A stretch of 7,395 nt of DNA from Clostridiaceae bacterium. Lineage in GTDB: Bacteria > Bacillota > Clostridia > Lutisporales > Lutisporaceae. The translations under genes were made by a program, and so were the position numbers. Positions within the stretch are counted from its first letter, which is position 1; each line of letters starts with the position of its first letter. The DNA is taken from positions 1 through 7,395 of the forward strand of contig JAQVFD010000096.1 in assembly GCA_028697435.1 (NCBI GenBank), in the 5' to 3' direction. Positions 1 to 5,915 of this stretch are shown here, piece by piece. The notes beneath the pieces were generated by a model. That model searched no databases. It was given only the letters and a program-made list of their open reading frames with translations, and was not told the DNA's origin.

Positions 1-27
1 GTATAGGAAAGTATAACTTTCCTATAC
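1..27. repeat. Perfect 27-nt inverted repeat at the window edge
   Basis: Seen: the arm GTATAGGAAAGT, a 3-nt centre (ATA) and the arm ACTTTCCTATAC form a perfect 12-bp inverted repeat. The left arm begins at base 1, so the symmetry may extend outside the window. It lies about 90 nt beyond the stop of the AraC-type gene. Inference: it could be the stem of a terminator for that gene (any T-run on the minus strand would be out of view), an operator for a gene to the left, or one copy of a dispersed palindromic repeat. The 3-nt loop allows a hairpin, but the perfect symmetry also suits a dimeric protein site. Confidence 0.7.
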
Positions 28-116
28 AATAATAAGCCTTGATATAACTGCCCGTGCCAAAATTTCCGAAGGATATGTCTCATGGGCTTCAAATGCGGCC
101 GCAGCCGCCTTTGTTC

Positions 117-1025
117 TTACACATTTAATTGTCTTACCGGTCTTGCTTCAATATATCCCCTGTAGCCCACCGGTGCAAGCTGGAACCTCGGTCCGTCCTC
201 ATCAGCCCACTTAAATCCGTAAAGCTCCGGATTATACTTCTTCATAACTTCCCACAGGTCCCCTATTGCTTCCTCGAATTTCTCCTCATCAAAAGGCTGT
301 CCCTGGAATACCATCATCTTGCAAGGAGCAAGGTCAATCAATTCATAACCTTCCGGTACCTTACCCGCATAGTCTGCAGGCACTTCAACACCCTGTGCAT
401 AAGCTGACGTACCTGAACTGCGCAAGTTATCAGGCAGCCACAATCCTATAGGCTCATAAATGGCTTCCTTGATTCCGGACAGTACATTCCACACATCACA
501 TCCAACTTCTTCGCAGTATTCAAAATAATGCGTTGCTTTAATTCCACGTTTGAGTATGAGCTTTCTTGCAGGTCGATCGATCACCTGTACAAAAATGGTG
601 TTGGTATTTGGGTTCTTACACATATTATCCTCTCCTTTTTGTTTTTTGAGATAATAATCACGGATATGCTCAGGCATAAAAAACTTGATATCCGGCGTAT
701 TTTTACTGTAGTATTTCGGAGTCACGCCAAATTGCTTGGAAAAAGCTCTGGTAAAGCCTTCGTGGGAGTCAAACACAAAATCAAAAGCTACATCTATTAC
801 CCTTGCATTTCCCTCCTTAAGCTTGATTGCCGCTTGAGACAACCTCAAAGCTCGGATATACTCAAAGGGTGTCTTGCCAATAAGCTCCTTAAAAACCCTT
901 TCAGAATGCCAGGGTGAATACCCCGCAGTTTTTGCCAGATCACTCAGTGTAATCGATTCCGTCAGATGCTCTTCAATATAGCTTTGCATACGCTGAACTG
1001 CTTTAATCTTTTCCCAGTTTTCCAT
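117..1025 (-). CDS. AraC-family transcriptional regulator with C-terminal GyrI-like effector-binding domain
   Basis: This 302-residue protein has an N-terminal DNA-binding domain and a C-terminal ligand domain. Two helix-turn-helix units are visible: residues about 28-50 (LSDLAKTAGYSPWHSERVFK) and 77-103 (ending FTRAFSKQFGVTP, the AraC signature). Residues about 141-302 resemble the AraC effector-binding/GyrI-like fold (IDRPARKLILKRG, then YELIDLAPCKMMVFQG). In related proteins this order, as in the Rob/SoxS-with-GyrI arrangement, senses small, often cationic or drug-like ligands; that role is inferred here. The ATG has a strong site, GGAGGTG, 6 nt upstream; a 4-bp stem (CCTC/GAGG at 1033-1046) could partly mask it. 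It follows the EamA transporter gene by 61 nt with no visible terminator, so co-transcription is likely. Oddities: Val84 sits where the second HTH usually has Gly, and a second strong start lies at Met135. Confidence 0.9.
   Translation of the reverse strand: MENWEKIKAVQRMQSYIEEHLTESITLSDLAKTAGYSPWHSERVFKELIGKTPFEYIRALRLSQAAIKLKEGNARVIDVAFDFVFDSHEGFTRAFSKQFGVTPKYYSKNTPDIKFFMPEHIRDYYLKKQKGEDNMCKNPNTNTIFVQVIDRPARKLILKRGIKATHYFEYCEEVGCDVWNVLSGIKEAIYEPIGLWLPDNLRSSGTSAYAQGVEVPADYAGKVPEGYELIDLAPCKMMVFQGQPFDEEKFEEAIGDLWEVMKKYNPELYGFKWADEDGPRFQLAPVGYRGYIEARPVRQLNV
621..637 (-). promoter_or_regulatory. Internal ribosome binding site and ATG inside the AraC-type gene
   Basis: On the minus strand AAGGAGAGG (637-629) is followed after 5 nt by ATG at 623-621, which is Met135 of the regulator. 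The AGGAG core is 8 nt from the ATG, close to ideal. Met135 sits at the linker between the DNA-binding domain and the GyrI-like domain. Initiation here would give a 168-residue stand-alone ligand-binding protein ending at the same stop. The purine-rich stretch also encodes the linker (Lys-Gly-Glu-Asp-Asn), so chance cannot be excluded. Confidence 0.5.
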
Positions 1026-1086
1026 GATTTCACCTCCATTTAGAGGATATCAATTATGATCGTTTATTTCTTGACTTGTTTTGCTG

Positions 1087-1971
1087 TCATATATTAACCT
1101 CTTCTGCATTTTCCTCCTTTTGTTTAAAGCCTATCTCTGCAATCAAGACACTAAGCAAAAGAATCGCCGCTCCCAGATACCCTCTCATAGGTAATATCTC
1201 TTTAAGAAACATAAAGCCTAATATTGCAGAAAAAACCGGCTCTAAAGAGAAAATAAGCCCTGCATGGGTAGCGCTGGTATACTGTTGTGCCGATGCTTGT
1301 ACTATATATCCAAATGCGGTGCACAATATGCTGAGAACTAATGTAGCGCCCCATGAAACTGTTGTGCTGGGAAGCCTCACTGTCTCTGTAAATATTGAAA
1401 ACACTATGCTTAATAATCCCGCAAATCCAAGCTGCAAAATGCCCAGGGAAATCGAATCTACCTTTTTTGTAAAAACCCCCATTGCCACAACATGTGCAGC
1501 GGAAAGAACTGCGCATAATATGCATAGAAGGTCCCCACCGCTAACCCTTAATTGTGAATTCAATGTCAATAGCGCGATACCTATGGGAGCTACGCATACT
1601 CCTATCAATACTCCTTTCTCAATCTTCTGCTTCAAAAATACATATGAGAGTATCGGTATGATAATTACGGCAAGGCTTATCAGAAAGCCTGCATTTGATG
1701 CAGTAGTATATTTCAAACCATAGGACATTGATATGAACATCCCGACCAGTATTACCGCAAGAATCAAAGAATATTTTATTGTTCTTATATCTGCCTTCAT
1801 AATCTTCTTCAGGAATATAAGAGCAGATATAACAAAGGCAATTATGAAACGTAATGCCGTCAGATTAAAAGGCTCAAGTACATCAAGAGCAAGTTTTGTA
1901 AGCATATATGATGATCCCCAGAAAACCGTAACCACAAACAGCATTAAATCTGCTCTTGTCTGATTAGTCAA
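1087..1971 (-). CDS. EamA-type (DMT superfamily) membrane transporter
   Basis: This 294-residue, very hydrophobic protein has about ten membrane segments and two EamA repeats, roughly residues 8-138 and 147-280. The first opens with TVFWGSSYMLTKLAL, the typical EamA start. The repeats end in the related stretches IIIPILSYVFLKQKI (103-117) and FSLEPVFSAILGFMFLKE (241-258). The family, which includes RhaT and YdcZ-like exporters, moves small metabolites or drugs across the cytoplasmic membrane; the substrate cannot be read from sequence. The start is TTG at 1971, 8 nt after a run of eight G (1987-1980) that probably serves as the Shine-Dalgarno. No in-frame ATG or GTG lies upstream before a stop, and starting at Met10 would cut into the first membrane helix. 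It precedes the AraC-type gene and may be its partner or target. Confidence 0.9.
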   Translation of the reverse strand: MTNQTRADLMLFVVTVFWGSSYMLTKLALDVLEPFNLTALRFIIAFVISALIFLKKIMKADIRTIKYSLILAVILVGMFISMSYGLKYTTASNAGFLISLAVIIIPILSYVFLKQKIEKGVLIGVCVAPIGIALLTLNSQLRVSGGDLLCILCAVLSAAHVVAMGVFTKKVDSISLGILQLGFAGLLSIVFSIFTETVRLPSTTVSWGATLVLSILCTAFGYIVQASAQQYTSATHAGLIFSLEPVFSAILGFMFLKEILPMRGYLGAAILLLSVLIAEIGFKQKEENAEEVNI

Positions 1972-1979
1972 AATAAATT

Positions 1980-1999
1980 CCCCCCCCGCAGAAAACCAT
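1980..1999 (-). promoter_or_regulatory. G8 tract between an out-of-frame ATG and the transporter TTG start
   Basis: On the minus strand an ATG at 1999-1997 is followed by GTTTTCTGC, eight G, AATTTATT and then the TTG start. The ATG lies 28 nt before the TTG, so it is one base out of frame and opens an 11-codon ORF that stops just inside the transporter gene. With seven G it would be in frame and add nine residues. The tract may serve as the ribosome binding site. Slippage would alter either the spacing or the start used. A homopolymer sequencing error would give the same picture. Confidence 0.5.
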
Positions 2000-2012
2000 A
2001 GAATTCCATATT

Positions 2013-2041
2013 AATATAACATGATAATGGAAAGCAAACAA
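2013..2041 (-). promoter_or_regulatory. Candidate sigma-A promoter for the transporter-regulator pair
   Basis: On the minus strand a TTGTTT box (2041-2036), a 17-nt spacer and TATATT (2018-2013) with an extended -10 TG (TGT before the hexamer) lie in the 81-nt gap before the transporter. The -35 box is poor and the region is AT-rich, so this is a modest match. No terminator separates it from the preceding HEAT-like gene, so read-through is equally possible. Confidence 0.35.
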
Positions 2042-2052
2042 ATAAAAATTAT

Positions 2053-2661
2053 CTACAACATCAATTCTATTTGCTTTTTTGATTTCTTGTCAAGCAATTC
2101 ACCTGTAAGCGTTTTGGATATATAACTGTCAATTTCCTCCGAAGTCCGGTGTTTTCGGATTAATACAAGGATATTAAGTATATCAAGCAATATCAGTTTT
2201 CTCATAGTAGGTTTAATATCCATAATATTTATAGACATTAGCTCATTAGCAATTTTATCATGCAAATGGGTTTTATAATGAATTATTTTGCTTAATGCTT
2301 GAATACACTGGCGTACTGTAATAAGCTTTTCATCATTCAAAATCTTCAGATAGTCATCTATTGCCCCATCGAACCTGTTTTCCTTATCCCATTTCGCATT
2401 ATCAGCCATAAGCATTAACCCTATACTTCTATGATATGAGTTGGAGCTTTTTAGTTTTTCACAGAATGTATTCCAGAAGGGATATACGTCGTCATGTTCT
2501 TCTGAACGATATTCCAGCAGAAGCAGCGAGTTATACCTGAGCTTATCATCTTTCTCGGTTAAATACCTCACAAGCTTTGCTATGTCTTCTGCCTCCAGAG
2601 TTTTTGAGAATTCAGGCAAGTCTTCCTTTCCAATGGCCAATATTTTTTCAATGCTAATCAT
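2053..2661 (-). CDS. HEAT-like helical-repeat protein of unknown function
   Basis: This 202-residue soluble protein is almost entirely amphipathic helix. It has no signal peptide, membrane segment or metal-binding cysteine cluster. Helix pairs recur at roughly 35-45-residue spacing: about 40-72 (LRYNSLLLLEYRSE), 74-107 (SYHRSIGLMLMADNAKWD), 113-145 (ITVRQCIQALSKIIHY) and 151-170 (TMRKLILLDILNILVLIRK), suggesting a HEAT/ARM-type scaffold. From memory, unverified, some clostridial relatives carry the automatic name 'SufBD protein'; nothing here suggests Fe-S assembly. The ATG has a good ribosome site (AGAGGTGGGGAG) that begins right at the stop of the small upstream ORF, with 15 nt between the two genes, so translation may be coupled. 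It is probably in an operon with the methyltransferase. A role as a binding partner is inference only. Confidence 0.75.
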   Translation of the reverse strand: MISIEKILAIGKEDLPEFSKTLEAEDIAKLVRYLTEKDDKLRYNSLLLLEYRSEEHDDVYPFWNTFCEKLKSSNSYHRSIGLMLMADNAKWDKENRFDGAIDDYLKILNDEKLITVRQCIQALSKIIHYKTHLHDKIANELMSINIMDIKPTMRKLILLDILNILVLIRKHRTSEEIDSYISKTLTGELLDKKSKKQIELML

Positions 2662-2676
2662 TTTCTCCCCACCTCT

Positions 2677-2760
2677 TTACAAAATACTAAAGCCCAATAA
2701 AGAATGTTTGTTATCAAAATCAACGCCGCAGCAACCTAATGTATGGATTTTCTTACCCAT
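2677..2760 (-). CDS. Possible 27-codon small protein with a TLGCCG motif, or remnant of a Cys-rich gene
   Basis: A short frame runs from ATG (2760) to TAA (2677) and starts MGKKIHTLGCCGVDF. It sits 14 nt after the methyltransferase stop and 15 nt before the HEAT-like gene. AGAAGGG lies 9 nt before the ATG, so it has the layout of a real operon gene. The N-terminus recalls the Cys-Cys-Gly-hydrophobic-Asp opening I associate with small Cys-rich (DUF3795-like) proteins, which continue with further cysteines; none follow here. It is therefore either a genuine tiny protein or the truncated start of a decayed gene. No downstream frame clearly continues a Cys-rich protein. Confidence 0.4.
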   Translation of the reverse strand: MGKKIHTLGCCGVDFDNKHSLLGFSIL

Positions 2761-2774
2761 GGATTATTCCCTTC

Positions 2775-3539
2775 TTATGAGTTTTTCTTCAACAGCCACG
2801 TAACGCAAATAATATCATTTTCCAGTTCATAACACTCCGCTAGCTGGCTATTGACATAGCTGTCGAACATTGCAGTCTTGTCAGGGTATTTATTTTTCAA
2901 TTCATTTGCACGGTTAATTATGAATTTATTGTTTTTATCATTTGTATCAGACAATTCATCTTCCTTGACCAGCTTTTCCTCAATCAGTTGAATTCCTTCA
3001 TTTTCGAATAACTTCAGCCATTGTTCGCGGGATAAGTAATTACCGGATACACCCTCTCTGCCATAGGCGTCATCAATGATGATAAAGCCGCCGGATTTAA
3101 TTGTATTCTTAAGCTTTTGAATTGCTTCCTCCTGACTCCCCAGCACTTCCCCTTCTGCGCCCATAATAACAATATCATACCCGCGTTCCCTGGCAGCAGA
3201 TATATTTATGTCCTCGGCTCTGAAGCTGCACAAATCCGGCACTCCGAATTCGAAAGCTTTCTGCCTTGCATAACTGATGAATTCAGGAATAATATCAATG
3301 CCATTCACATGGCATCCCAATTCTTTTGCCAGTTTCACACTTACTGCTCCTTTACCGCAAGCAAGATCAAGTATTTTGAGATCCTCCACCTTCTGTATGT
3401 TTTTTCTTATAAGCCCTATTATTTCTTTTGGGTCTGATCCAAGCTCCCACAGATCCTGAAGCAAATACGGCAAATGGGGAATTAGTTCTGTTGTTTCACC
3501 GGTTAATGATTTTACAAGTTTTTCTTCTATCTCTCCCAT
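2775..3539 (-). CDS. Class I SAM-dependent methyltransferase
   Basis: With the chosen start this is 254 residues with a Rossmann-type methyltransferase core. Motif I is ILDLACGKGA (56-65), the acidic end of strand 2 is GIDIIPE (80-86), FRAEDI (106-111) gives the adenine-contact Asp, YDIVIMGAEGEVLG (121-134) covers motif IV, and KSGGFIIIDDAY (148-159) matches the post-motif region. Helices before and after the core (1-50 and 160-240) probably form the substrate lid, so the substrate is unknown. The frame is open to a GTG at 3572, but AAAGGAG (ending 7 nt before ATG 3539) makes Met at 3539 the better start. It is the first gene after the lysS terminator and has its own candidate promoter. The small Cys-Cys ORF and HEAT-like gene follow within 15 nt each. 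Confidence 0.88.
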   Translation of the reverse strand: MGEIEEKLVKSLTGETTELIPHLPYLLQDLWELGSDPKEIIGLIRKNIQKVEDLKILDLACGKGAVSVKLAKELGCHVNGIDIIPEFISYARQKAFEFGVPDLCSFRAEDINISAARERGYDIVIMGAEGEVLGSQEEAIQKLKNTIKSGGFIIIDDAYGREGVSGNYLSREQWLKLFENEGIQLIEEKLVKEDELSDTNDKNNKFIINRANELKNKYPDKTAMFDSYVNSQLAECYELENDIICVTWLLKKNS

Positions 3540-3609
3540 CGTCATTCTCCTTTCATAGCTATCAGGCAGCACCAGAGAAACCCCGCTGGCTTATTCTGGA
3601 TGTTTTTCT

Positions 3610-3638
3610 ATTATATCACACTTGTTATCACTTATGAA
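3610..3638 (-). promoter_or_regulatory. Candidate extended -10 promoter for the methyltransferase unit
   Basis: On the minus strand TTCATA (3638-3633), a 17-nt spacer and TATAAT (3615-3610) preceded by TGA give a consensus extended -10 element with a 4/6 match at -35. It lies between the lysS terminator and the methyltransferase start, leaving a leader of about 65 nt. Near-repeated AAGTGATA and AAGTGTGATA overlap the spacer and could be a binding site; that is speculation. Confidence 0.6.
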
Positions 3639-3669
3639 ATATTTCTCTTAATACGATTGTTTGAATATT

Positions 3670-3707
3670 AAAAAATCCGGTCGGAGAACTAAATTCTCCA
3701 GCCGGAT
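3670..3707 (-). terminator. Intrinsic terminator of greA-lysS
   Basis: Read on the minus strand, ATCCGGCTGGAGAA, a 5-nt loop (TTTAG) and TTCTCCGACCGGAT form a GC-rich 14-position stem with one two-base mismatch. A T-run follows directly. It starts 38 nt after the lysS stop and separates lysS from the methyltransferase unit. Confidence 0.9.
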
Positions 3708-3745
3708 CCCAATAAGCTCCATTGTACTATTCCATTATACTGTTA

Positions 3746-5242
3746 TCAATCCTTCACAATAGGCTTCATTGTCGGAAACAGTATTATATCCCTGATAGAA
3801 TAAGAATCCGTAAGGAACATTATTATTCTGTCTATTCCTATTCCTAGTCCTCCTGTAGGAGGCATTCCGATTTCAAGGGAGTTGACAAAATCGTCATCCG
3901 TTGCATATGCTTCATCATCTCCCAATTCCTTGTCATTTGCCTGCTGTTCAAATCTCTCCTTCTGGTCAATAGGATCATTAAGCTCGGAATAGGCATTTGC
4001 AATCTCCCTTGCATATATAAAGGCTTCAAACCTCTCTGTCATAGTAGGATCATCATTCTTCTTCTTAGTAAGCGGCGATATCTCAACCGGATAATCCAAT
4101 ATGAAGGTAGGCTGTATAAGATGCTCTTCAACATAGACTTCAAAGGCGGCATTTAATATATCGCCCTTAGTGCAGTCCTTAAGCTTCTTCTTTAGCTCAT
4201 CCAGTACCTTAAGCTTCTTTGCTGTTTCTCTTGCCTCTTCATCAGTCTTAATCTCATTAAAATCAACACCGGAATATTTCTTGACCGCTTCCACCATAGT
4301 CATTCTGTTCCAAGGCGGCGTCAGATCCAATTCAGTTCCCTGATAGTTTATCTTAGTTGTTCCAAGAACCTTTTTTGCACAATATGCTATCAAGCTTTCG
4401 GTAAGCTCCATCATATCATTGTAGTCCGCATAGGCTTGGTACATCTCAATCATTGTAAATTCAGGATTATGTCTTACATCTATACCTTCATTTCTGAAGT
4501 CCTTACCCATTTCATAGACTCTTTCAAATCCGCCGACTATAAGTCTCTTCAAATATAGCTCGGTAGCAATCCTGAGATATAGTTCTATATCCAGTGCGTT
4601 GCTGTGGGTGATAAAGGGTCTCGCCGCGGCCCCGCTTGCAATCGTTGCTAATATAGGAGTCTCTACTTCAATAAAATCCCTTGCATCCATGAATTCCCTT
4701 ACAGCACTAATTATCTGCGTTCTCTTGTAGAATGTTTCTCTTACATCCTCATTTACGATAAGGTCTATATATCTCTGTCTGTACCTTATTTCAGTATCCT
4801 TAAGACCGTGCCATTTCTCCGGTAATGGCTGCAGCGACTTGCACAGCAAAGTTATCTGCTTAACATGTACTGATATTTCACCCCTCTTGGTCTTGAATAC
4901 AAAACCTTTGATACCTACTATATCTCCTATATCATAGGTCTTAAAAATCTTATACTCCTCTTCACCCAGTTCATCCTGTTTTATGTATGACTGAATCTTT
5001 CCATGCCTGTCCTGTATATCACAGAATGATGCTTTTCCCATGTCTCTGAAAGACATTATCCTTCCGGCTATGGATACATCCTTGCCTTCCATTTCTTCGA
5101 AGTTGTCTTTGATATCTTTGGAATGATGGGTCTGATCATAATTCAATATTTCAAAGGGGTTACGTCCAATAGCCTTCAGCTGTTCAAGCTTTTCCCTTCT
5201 GATTTTCATTATCTCATTCAGATTCAATTCATCATTAGCCAT
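3746..5242 (-). CDS. lysS: Lysyl-tRNA synthetase, class II
   Basis: This cytoplasmic enzyme charges tRNA-Lys with lysine using ATP. The 498 residues match the usual bacterial LysS length. An N-terminal OB-fold anticodon-binding domain covers about 55-135 (VSIAGRIMSFRDMGKASFCD). The class II core follows. Motif 1 is around 180-210 (REFMDARDFIEVETPIL, then GAAARPF). Motif 2 is FRNEGIDVRHNPEFTMIEMY (249-268), with the Arg that contacts ATP. Motif 3 is GGLGIGIDRIIMFLTDS (464-480), followed by SIRDIILFPTMKP. The lysine-pocket region ERVYEMGKDFRNEG is intact, and I see no missing key residue. The ATG is preceded by AGGGGG about 9 nt away. It lies 12 nt after greA and is clearly in the same operon, and a strong terminator follows it. 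No T-box is visible upstream, so tRNA-sensing control by that route is not supported. Confidence 0.98.
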   Translation of the reverse strand: MANDELNLNEIMKIRREKLEQLKAIGRNPFEILNYDQTHHSKDIKDNFEEMEGKDVSIAGRIMSFRDMGKASFCDIQDRHGKIQSYIKQDELGEEEYKIFKTYDIGDIVGIKGFVFKTKRGEISVHVKQITLLCKSLQPLPEKWHGLKDTEIRYRQRYIDLIVNEDVRETFYKRTQIISAVREFMDARDFIEVETPILATIASGAAARPFITHSNALDIELYLRIATELYLKRLIVGGFERVYEMGKDFRNEGIDVRHNPEFTMIEMYQAYADYNDMMELTESLIAYCAKKVLGTTKINYQGTELDLTPPWNRMTMVEAVKKYSGVDFNEIKTDEEARETAKKLKVLDELKKKLKDCTKGDILNAAFEVYVEEHLIQPTFILDYPVEISPLTKKKNDDPTMTERFEAFIYAREIANAYSELNDPIDQKERFEQQANDKELGDDEAYATDDDFVNSLEIGMPPTGGLGIGIDRIIMFLTDSYSIRDIILFPTMKPIVKD

Positions 5243-5254
5243 ATTAATTTCCCC

Positions 5255-5728
5255 CTATTTTTTAATGTTTAGTATTTCATATTTTATTATACCGTCAGGT
5301 ACAACTATATCCACAATGCTTCCTATAGTCTTTCCGATTAAGGCTTTACCCACGGGTGATTCGTTTGAAATCTTAAGATTTATTGGGTCTGCTTCCGCTG
5401 AACCTCCAATTAAATATTCAACCTCGTCGCCCAATTCCACATCTCTCAAGTTGACCTTACACCCTACGCTCACAATATCCGTTTGGATATCCTCATCATC
5501 TATTACCTTGGCAGTTTTTAAAATATTCTCTATCTGTACTATCCTTCCTTCAATAAATGCCTGCTCATTTTTAGCTTCATCATATTCTGAGTTTTCGGAT
5601 ATATCGCCAAAAGCTAGTGCCTGTTTTATTCTAAGCGCTATTTCAGCTCTTTTCTTGCTCTTCAAAAAATCTAATTCATCCTCAAGCTTAGCCAGACCTT
5701 CTATTGTTAGAATATTTTGTTTACCCAA
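5255..5728 (-). CDS. greA: Transcription elongation factor GreA
   Basis: GreA enters the secondary channel of backtracked RNA polymerase and stimulates cleavage of the transcript 3' end. The 157 residues match the family length of about 158. An N-terminal antiparallel coiled coil covers about 8-75, with the tip loop FGDISENSEYDEAKNEQAF. Asp42 and Glu45 correspond to the catalytic acidic pair (Asp41/Glu44 in Escherichia coli). An FKBP-like C-terminal domain covers about 80-157 (SNESPVGKALIGKTIGSIVD). The start codon is TTG at 5728, with GGGAGG about 9 nt upstream; no better ATG fits the N-terminus. It is the first gene of the greA-lysS operon and is preceded by a leader of about 200 nt with hairpins and a possible uORF, which may set its expression. 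Confidence 0.97.
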   Translation of the reverse strand: MGKQNILTIEGLAKLEDELDFLKSKKRAEIALRIKQALAFGDISENSEYDEAKNEQAFIEGRIVQIENILKTAKVIDDEDIQTDIVSVGCKVNLRDVELGDEVEYLIGGSAEADPINLKISNESPVGKALIGKTIGSIVDIVVPDGIIKYEILNIKK

Positions 5729-5774
5729 TGTATCCTGCCTCCCGTTTCATAAAAATTACTTATACAGATAAAAT

Positions 5775-5794
5775 CTGGCTTGTTCCCCAGCCAG
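5775..5794 (-). promoter_or_regulatory. Hairpin in the greA leader, attenuator-like
   Basis: On the minus strand CTGGCT, an 8-nt loop (GGGGAACA) and AGCCAG form a perfect 6-bp stem followed by ATTTTAT. It lies between the promoter and the greA ribosome site. The T-run is short, so this would be at most a partial terminator. It could end a small leader RNA of about 155 nt or act as an attenuator. Confidence 0.4.
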
Positions 5795-5864
5795 TACAAT
5801 GAAACCCCTATAATATTTTTATTTATGATAATATGTACTTAAATATTTTTTTTATGCTATATGC

Positions 5865-5903
5865 TTTGCACTAACCTCTTACATTAAATCCATAATGTGC
5901 AAA
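5865..5903 (-). promoter_or_regulatory. Stem-loop in the 5' leader of greA-lysS
   Basis: TTTGCAC (5903-5897) and GTGCAAA (5871-5865) form a perfect 7-bp stem in the transcript, with a possible inner ATTA/TAAT pairing. ATGCT (5915-5911) can extend it by pairing with either of two AGCAT copies (5865-5861 or 5858-5854). The left arm lies in codons 5-7 of the short uORF, and the right arm starts at the last base of its stop codon. Translation would therefore open the stem. It does not match a riboswitch class I know. Confidence 0.5.
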
Positions 5904-5915
5904 ATCCCACAGCAT
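5871..5915 (-). CDS. Possible 14-codon leader peptide (uORF) ahead of greA
   Basis: An ATG only about 13 nt from the predicted transcription start opens the frame MLWDFAHYGFNVRG and ends in TAG. The upstream sequence AAAGAAATAGA is purine-rich but a weak ribosome site, so initiation may be poor. The frame overlaps the 7-bp leader stem in the geometry expected of an attenuator. It has no Lys codon, so classical lysine attenuation of lysS is not supported; its Trp, Phe, Tyr and Arg codons suggest no obvious link. It could be a chance short ORF. Confidence 0.35.
   Translation of the reverse strand: MLWDFAHYGFNVRG

Noticed and set aside
1..27. Resemblance of the palindrome to FRT/lox recombination sites
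   Set aside because: It shares only a few short words (GAAAGTATA-like) and lacks the asymmetric spacer and arm sequence of those sites.
113..623. Direct repeat GTTCTTACACAT at 113-124 and 612-623
   Set aside because: One copy spans the regulator's stop and the other its internal ATG, which is curious, but one or two 12-nt matches are expected by chance in a window of this size.
528..917. Plus-strand ORF of 129 codons opposite the AraC-type gene
   Set aside because: It is a shadow of the well-supported regulator on the other strand.
1076..1723. Long plus-strand ORF of 215 codons opposite the transporter
   Set aside because: It is antisense to a clear EamA gene and has low-complexity, non-family-like sequence.
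3540..3572. GTG start giving an 11-residue longer methyltransferase
   Set aside because: No ribosome site precedes the GTG, while AAAGGAG is well placed for the ATG at 3539.
5265..5771. Plus-strand ORF of 168 codons opposite greA
   Set aside because: Its Ser/Ile-rich product is the antisense of GreA, which has clear family motifs.
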